NCBI GenBank assembly: GCA_937885235.1
Contig: CAKZZK010000076.1
Coordinates: 1-10,394, forward strand
Source: an uncultured Treponema sp.
GTDB taxonomy: Bacteria; Spirochaetota; Spirochaetia; Treponematales; Treponemataceae
Direction: 5' to 3'
DNA: 10,394 nt
The notes under the pieces are model-generated. The model was not told the DNA's origin. It saw only the letters and a program-made list of their open reading frames with translations, and ran no database searches. Positions 7,523 to 10,394 of this stretch are shown here, piece by piece. A program made the position numbers and the translations under genes. Within the stretch, counting starts at the first letter, position 1. Every line of letters starts with the position of its first letter.

Positions 7523-8253
7523 CATGCCCTCCACACGAGGTCTGCCACTGAGCGGTAGGAGGCGAGGGGATTTCGTATGCCCCACTGCTCTAAGGGCTGT
7601 GCGAGAGCCGCTTCTGGACTGCCGTCAAAGACAAGCCTGCCTTTCTGCAAGATGAGGAAATGGTCTGCCATGCCGAGGCATTTTTCCAGCTCGTGGGTGA
7701 GCAGGAGTATTGTCCTGCCTTCGCGGTGAAGTTCTTCGATGAGCGCATTCACGTCGAGCACGCCGGGATAGTCGAGGTTTGCATACGGTTCGTCAAAGAT
7801 GATGGTGTCCCGTTCCATGGCGAGGATTGAAGCAACGGCAAGCCGCCGCTTTTCGCCGCCGGAAAGGAATTCCGCAGGATAGTCTGCTTTTTCAAGCAGG
7901 GAGACTGCCTGCAGCGAGCGTTCGACAATGCCCGCAATCTCGGCTTTTTTCTTGCCGAGGTTCCGCGGGCCTATTGCCACGTCTTCGCGGGGACTGTCGC
8001 CGAGCAGCTGTGTTGCCGCGTCCTGAAAGACGAGCCCCGGCTTTGAGGCGAGTTCCACTTCGCCCTCAGTCGCTTCAAGCAGTCCTGCGATGATTGCCAT
8101 GAGCACGCTCTTCCCGCTGCCGTTTGCCCCGCCTATGACGGTGAGACTGCCTTCGGTTATAGCCAGCGACACATCGTCCAAGACAAGGCTGTGCCCTCCT
8201 GCTTCTGCGGTAAAAAGCTTGCTTATATTACTGAGCCGGATTGCGTTTTTCAC
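7522..8253 (-). CDS. bioM: ECF transporter ATP-binding (A) component, BioM/EcfA type
   Basis: This 243-aa ABC ATPase would power biotin import as a dimer. In order it has Walker A GGANGSGKS (41-49), Q-loop glutamine 77 in LVFQDAATQLLGD, signature LSGGEKRR (130-137), Walker B TIIFDEPYANLD (150-161) and H-loop His187 in LLLTHELE. The length and the short C-terminus fit the CbiO/EcfA group. It is the only ATPase gene in the cluster, so a homodimer is expected, as in BioMNY systems. The GTG at 8253 (VKNAIRLSNISK) was chosen because family similarity begins there and AGG lies 6 nt upstream; it overlaps the 3' end of bioY by 26 bp. An in-frame ATG at 8322 would add 23 residues unlike the family. 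Confidence 0.9.
   Translation of the reverse strand: MKNAIRLSNISKLFTAEAGGHSLVLDDVSLAITEGSLTVIGGANGSGKSVLMAIIAGLLEATEGEVELASKPGLVFQDAATQLLGDSPREDVAIGPRNLGKKKAEIAGIVERSLQAVSLLEKADYPAEFLSGGEKRRLAVASILAMERDTIIFDEPYANLDYPGVLDVNALIEELHREGRTILLLTHELEKCLGMADHFLILQKGRLVFDGSPEAALAQPLEQWGIRNPLASYRSVADLVWRA
7528..7532 (-). promoter_or_regulatory. ribosome-binding site of bioN
   Basis: GGAGG on the - strand lies inside the end of the ATPase gene. It is 2 nt before the first and 5 nt before the second of two adjacent ATG codons, favouring the second (7522) as the start. Confidence 0.6.
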
Positions 8254-8911
8254 GTCTTGCCTGCCGCCGCTCTGTGCGCTGGCGCAGTTCTTCCAGCAGT
8301 TCCTTTGCTTCCCTGCTGTCATCGGGGTAGAGGTAGCGCGCCACCATGGGGCGGACTATTGCCGCAAGCGGGATGGAGATGATTATCTTGATGATTTCGC
8401 CGGGAATGAAGGGAAAGAGGGTGAGGGGCAGGGCTTGCTGGAAGGTCTTGGGGTTGCCCTTTGCCGCCATGACGTGCATAAACCAGGGAATGCCCGGCAC
8501 GTAGTTCAGCACGAAGGCGAGGACGGTGGCAAGTGCAATGCGGAGCCACATCATCTTGTCGAATTTCTTTTCGGAAGCGTGGGGGGTACCGACAATCAGC
8601 CCCGCCGCGAGCGCGCCGAGGAAGTAGCCCCAGAGAAAGCCTCCCGTCGGCCCCACCAGATGGGCAAGTCCGCTTTTACCGCCTGAGTAAACGGGCACAC
8701 CTATGGCTCCAAGCAGGATAAAGAGCCCCACCGCTCCCGCTCCCTGTATGCCGCCGAGAATAAGCCCGGACAGCGCGGCGAGCATATTCTGTATGGTGAT
8801 GGGCACTCCGCCCGGCAAGGGGATTGAAATAAAGCAGCCCACACAGATAATGGCTGCGAACAGCGCGGTGAATGAACTGCGCACAAGTGATGTTTGGGTC
8901 GTGAATTTCAT
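8228..8911 (-). CDS. bioY: biotin transporter substrate-binding (S) component BioY
   Basis: BioY is the membrane protein that binds biotin in ECF importers. This copy is 227 aa with about six hydrophobic segments. Family signatures are GVPITIQNMLAALSGLILG (35-53), LGAIGVPVYSGGKSGLAHLVGPTGGFLWGY (67-96; the GPTGG turn is the hallmark), NYVPGIPWF (136-144) and LFPFIPGEIIKI (165-176). After the last membrane segment there is a charged tail of about 30 residues (196-227), rich in Arg and Glu, which is longer than usual and whose coding sequence overlaps the ATPase start. It is the first gene of the operon, divergent from gph. No biotin-synthesis gene is seen here, consistent with salvage of external biotin. 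The start at 8911 has no well-placed Shine-Dalgarno sequence but a -10-like hexamer 6 nt upstream. Confidence 0.95.
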   Translation of the reverse strand: MKFTTQTSLVRSSFTALFAAIICVGCFISIPLPGGVPITIQNMLAALSGLILGGIQGAGAVGLFILLGAIGVPVYSGGKSGLAHLVGPTGGFLWGYFLGALAAGLIVGTPHASEKKFDKMMWLRIALATVLAFVLNYVPGIPWFMHVMAAKGNPKTFQQALPLTLFPFIPGEIIKIIISIPLAAIVRPMVARYLYPDDSREAKELLEELRQRTERRQARREKRNPAQ

Positions 8912-8917
8912 GCGCCT

Positions 8918-8946
8918 ATTCTATGATTTTTCTTCTTGCTGTGCAA
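8918..8946 (-). promoter_or_regulatory. predicted bioY operon promoter
   Basis: On the - strand TTGCAC (8946-8941) is followed by a 17-nt spacer and TAGAAT (8923-8918, 5 of 6 to TATAAT). The -35 matches only in its TTG. The -10 ends 6 nt (AGGCGC) before the ATG, so the transcript would start at about the start codon. The TGn extension is absent here. Confidence 0.5.
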
Positions 8947-8963
8947 GGGGATAGCTATCTTGC
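8943..8963. promoter_or_regulatory. palindromic candidate operator upstream of bioY
   Basis: GATAGCTATC (8950-8959) is a perfect 10-bp palindrome. It lies within an outer inverted repeat GCAAG (8943-8947) / CTTGC (8959-8963). It adjoins and partly overlaps the predicted -35 of bioY, a typical place for a repressor. It does not resemble the known BirA operator or an NrdR box. Confidence 0.3.
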
Positions 8964-9112
8964 TGAGATAATAATGGGCCCCATGGTGATGTACAAGCCG
9001 CCGAGCTCCTTTGGTCTGCATGACACTGTCCGAACAAATCCCATGAATGCTTTTTTTGAGATAAATGAGAAAAATAGGTAGATTTTGTCCCCTATGCAAA
9101 GCCCGCCCCTCG

Positions 9113-9121
9113 TGATATACT
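9113..9121 (+). promoter_or_regulatory. extended -10 element of gph
   Basis: TGATATACT is followed by GCTCGC and the ATG at 9128. This is an extended -10 (TGn plus TATACT, 5 of 6 to TATAAT) with exactly 6 nt before the start codon, no Shine-Dalgarno sequence and no convincing -35. The rest of the 216-bp spacer (8912-9127) shows no gene. Confidence 0.5.
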
Positions 9122-9127
9122 GCTCGC

Positions 9128-9805
9128 ATGAAAAAGGAAATTCGCACCGTTATTTTTGACTTGGATGGAACATTGCTGGACACACTTGAAGACCTCACGG
9201 ACAGCTGCAACGAGACGCTGCGCGAACTTGGCTATGCAGAGCACACGATAGACGAGGTAAGGCAGTTTGTGGGAAACGGGCTGGGCGTCCTTATGGAAAA
9301 AACACTGCCGGACGGCAGGAAAAATCCCGACTTTGACAGGGCTTTGCAGCTCTTACGCGACACCTATGCGCGAAATTGGCAGAACAAGACAAAACCATAT
9401 ACGGGAGTCCTAGAGCTTATCGCTCAGCTGAACGACAAAGGGCTCAAGACGGGCATTGTGTCCAACAAGCCTGACGAGCAGGTGAAGGAGCTTGCCCAGC
9501 TTTACTTTAAGGGGCACATCAGTGCCGAAGCTGCGGTTGGCGAAAAGGAAAGCGAAGGTATCCGCCGGAAGCCCGCGCCGGATTCCGTGTTCTCCGTGAT
9601 GAAAATCCTCGGCGGGGACAAGGAGCACAGCGTCTATGTAGGCGATTCCGACGTGGATCTTGCCACTGCCCGTAACGCGGGATTGCCTTGCATAAGCGTG
9701 TGCTGGGGCTTCCGCAGCCGTGCCTTTCTCATAAAAAACGGTGCCACCCGCCTTGCTGACAAGCCGGAGGACATTCCTCCCATGCTCGAAAATTTTGAAG
9801 CGTAG
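9128..9805 (+). CDS. gph: HAD-family hydrolase, phosphoglycolate phosphatase type
   Basis: This 225-aa cytoplasmic phosphatase belongs to the haloacid dehalogenase superfamily. All four HAD motifs are present: FDLDGTLLDT with nucleophile Asp11 and acid/base Asp13; IVSNK with Ser112; RKPAPD with Lys148; and VGDSDVD with Asp173 and Asp177 for Mg2+. The alpha-helical cap between residues 17 and 85 (VGNGLGVLMEKTLP) is of the phosphoglycolate phosphatase class, which removes 2-phosphoglycolate formed during DNA 3'-end repair. Related enzymes (PpaX pyrophosphatase, other sugar phosphatases) have similar sequences, so the substrate is not certain. The start has no Shine-Dalgarno sequence but an extended -10 element 6 nt upstream. 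The next gene follows after 10 bp. Confidence 0.88.
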   Translation: MKKEIRTVIFDLDGTLLDTLEDLTDSCNETLRELGYAEHTIDEVRQFVGNGLGVLMEKTLPDGRKNPDFDRALQLLRDTYARNWQNKTKPYTGVLELIAQLNDKGLKTGIVSNKPDEQVKELAQLYFKGHISAEAAVGEKESEGIRRKPAPDSVFSVMKILGGDKEHSVYVGDSDVDLATARNAGLPCISVCWGFRSRAFLIKNGATRLADKPEDIPPMLENFEA

Positions 9806-9815
9806 GAAAGTCTGA

Positions 9816-10328
9816 ATGCTGTATCTAAAACTCATTTCCACAGAGGATGCCGATAAGGAATACGATTTTGTCACCGGCATACCGTCAGAGGAGAACGGTT
9901 TTACCAATACCGCTTTCGGCATGAGCAGGAAAAAATTTCTTTCTTCATATCTGCCGAAGCATATAGCGATGGCGGAAGGAAAGCATCTGCCGGAAGGTAT
10001 TGTGGCGCAGCTGGATTTCTTCCTATGGGACAGCGATGCAGCTATAATCGTAGGTATGTTCCGCGTGCGTCCCTCGCTCAATGATTTTTTGCGCAATGGT
10101 CCGGGGCACATCGGCTATGCCGTCAGGCACGAGTTCCGCAACAAGGGCTATGCCACAAAGGGACTCGCGCTTGCGCTCGAAGAGTTAAAGAAGCGCACGA
10201 AGGACACAGAAGCTTTGCTGTCCGTCAGCAAACAAAACCCCGCTTCCCTGCGTGTCATGCAGAAAAACGGGGGCTATATCCATCACGAAGATGAAACAGA
10301 GTATTACGTGCGCATCCCGCTATTGTAA
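9816..10328 (+). CDS. GNAT family N-acetyltransferase
   Basis: This 170-aa protein is a GCN5-related acetyltransferase that would use acetyl-CoA to acetylate an amine; the acceptor is unknown. Motif A is clear: GHIGYAVRHEFRNKGYATKG (97-116), with the pyrophosphate-binding Arg-Asn-Lys-Gly-Tyr-Ala in place of Q/RxxGxG/A. Motif B appears as SVSKQNPASLRVMQKNGG (136-153), where the Asn and the hydrophobic helix contact CoA in the family. The layout resembles the RimJ/RimL-like or YkwB-type group, but no specific member is recognised. It starts 10 bp after gph, with AGGA 9 nt before the ATG, so the two are probably co-transcribed. Confidence 0.87.
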   Translation: MLYLKLISTEDADKEYDFVTGIPSEENGFTNTAFGMSRKKFLSSYLPKHIAMAEGKHLPEGIVAQLDFFLWDSDAAIIVGMFRVRPSLNDFLRNGPGHIGYAVRHEFRNKGYATKGLALALEELKKRTKDTEALLSVSKQNPASLRVMQKNGGYIHHEDETEYYVRIPLL

Positions 10329-10374
10329 TGAAAATAAAATGTGTCATTCGTAAGCGATTTTGTCAAGTTAAGCA

Positions 10375-10388
10375 CCTAAAAATTTAGG
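10375..10388. terminator. possible terminator hairpin after the GNAT gene
   Basis: CCTAAAAATTTAGG forms a short inverted repeat (5-bp stem CCTAA/TTAGG with a 4-nt loop) 46 bp after the acetyltransferase stop. It is followed by GACTTT, where the window ends, so a T-run cannot be confirmed. The stem is short and AT-rich. Confidence 0.2.
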
Positions 10389-10394
10389 GACTTT

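Noticed and set aside
8090..8686. A 198-codon open frame on the + strand across bioY and the ATPase start
   Set aside because: It is antisense to two well-supported genes and has no family features.
8912..9127. BirA operator or NrdR box in the bioY/gph spacer
   Set aside because: I searched by eye for TTGTAAAC-type half-sites and for the AT-rich NrdR palindrome and found neither; the only palindrome has a different sequence.
9410..10111. A 233-codon open frame on the - strand
   Set aside because: It is antisense to gph and the GNAT gene, both of which have clear motifs.
10361..10366. TTGACA on the - strand near the right end as a -35 box
   Set aside because: No -10 hexamer lies 16-18 nt downstream and it would point into the antisense of the GNAT gene.

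Overview
The window looks like chromosomal DNA of a host-associated spirochaete, most likely a Treponema. This is an inference from three things. Several copies of the AAA-ATPase-like/PD-(D/E)XK nuclease family, which is expanded in treponemes and some other gut anaerobes, lie side by side. A class III ribonucleotide reductase-like protein is present. There is a compact biotin ECF transporter operon. No rRNA, tRNA, CRISPR array, insertion sequence or phage gene is visible.

Region 1 (1-3955) holds three paralogues of one predicted ATPase/nuclease family. The first (+ strand) is cut by the window edge and carries a frameshift near 239. The second (- strand, 1596-3179) is intact at 527 aa. The third (+ strand, 3300-3955) is a remnant with large internal deletions. 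Copies 1 and 2 converge; copies 2 and 3 diverge from a 120-bp spacer.

Region 2 (3915-8911, - strand) is one tightly packed operon, read from right to left: bioY, ECF ATPase, ECF transmembrane protein, nrdR, an NrdD-like/glutaredoxin fusion, and a MATE efflux protein. Most start codons overlap the preceding stop codon. The first three genes form a complete tripartite biotin importer. NrdR is the ATP-cone repressor of ribonucleotide reductase genes. The next gene is the most unusual in the window: it keeps the N-terminal and C-terminal parts of the anaerobic reductase scaffold, has lost the core and the glycyl-radical domain, and ends in a CPHC redoxin domain.

Region 3 (9128-10328, + strand) holds a HAD phosphatase of the phosphoglycolate phosphatase type and a GNAT acetyltransferase, probably co-transcribed and divergent from the biotin operon across a 216-bp spacer.

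A recurring regulatory pattern stands out. All four genes that begin a transcription unit (bioY, gph, intact nuclease, remnant nuclease) have a -10-like hexamer exactly 6 nt before the ATG, and three of the four have an extended TGn. None has a well-placed Shine-Dalgarno sequence, whereas the internal operon genes mostly do. This suggests leaderless mRNAs for promoter-proximal genes.
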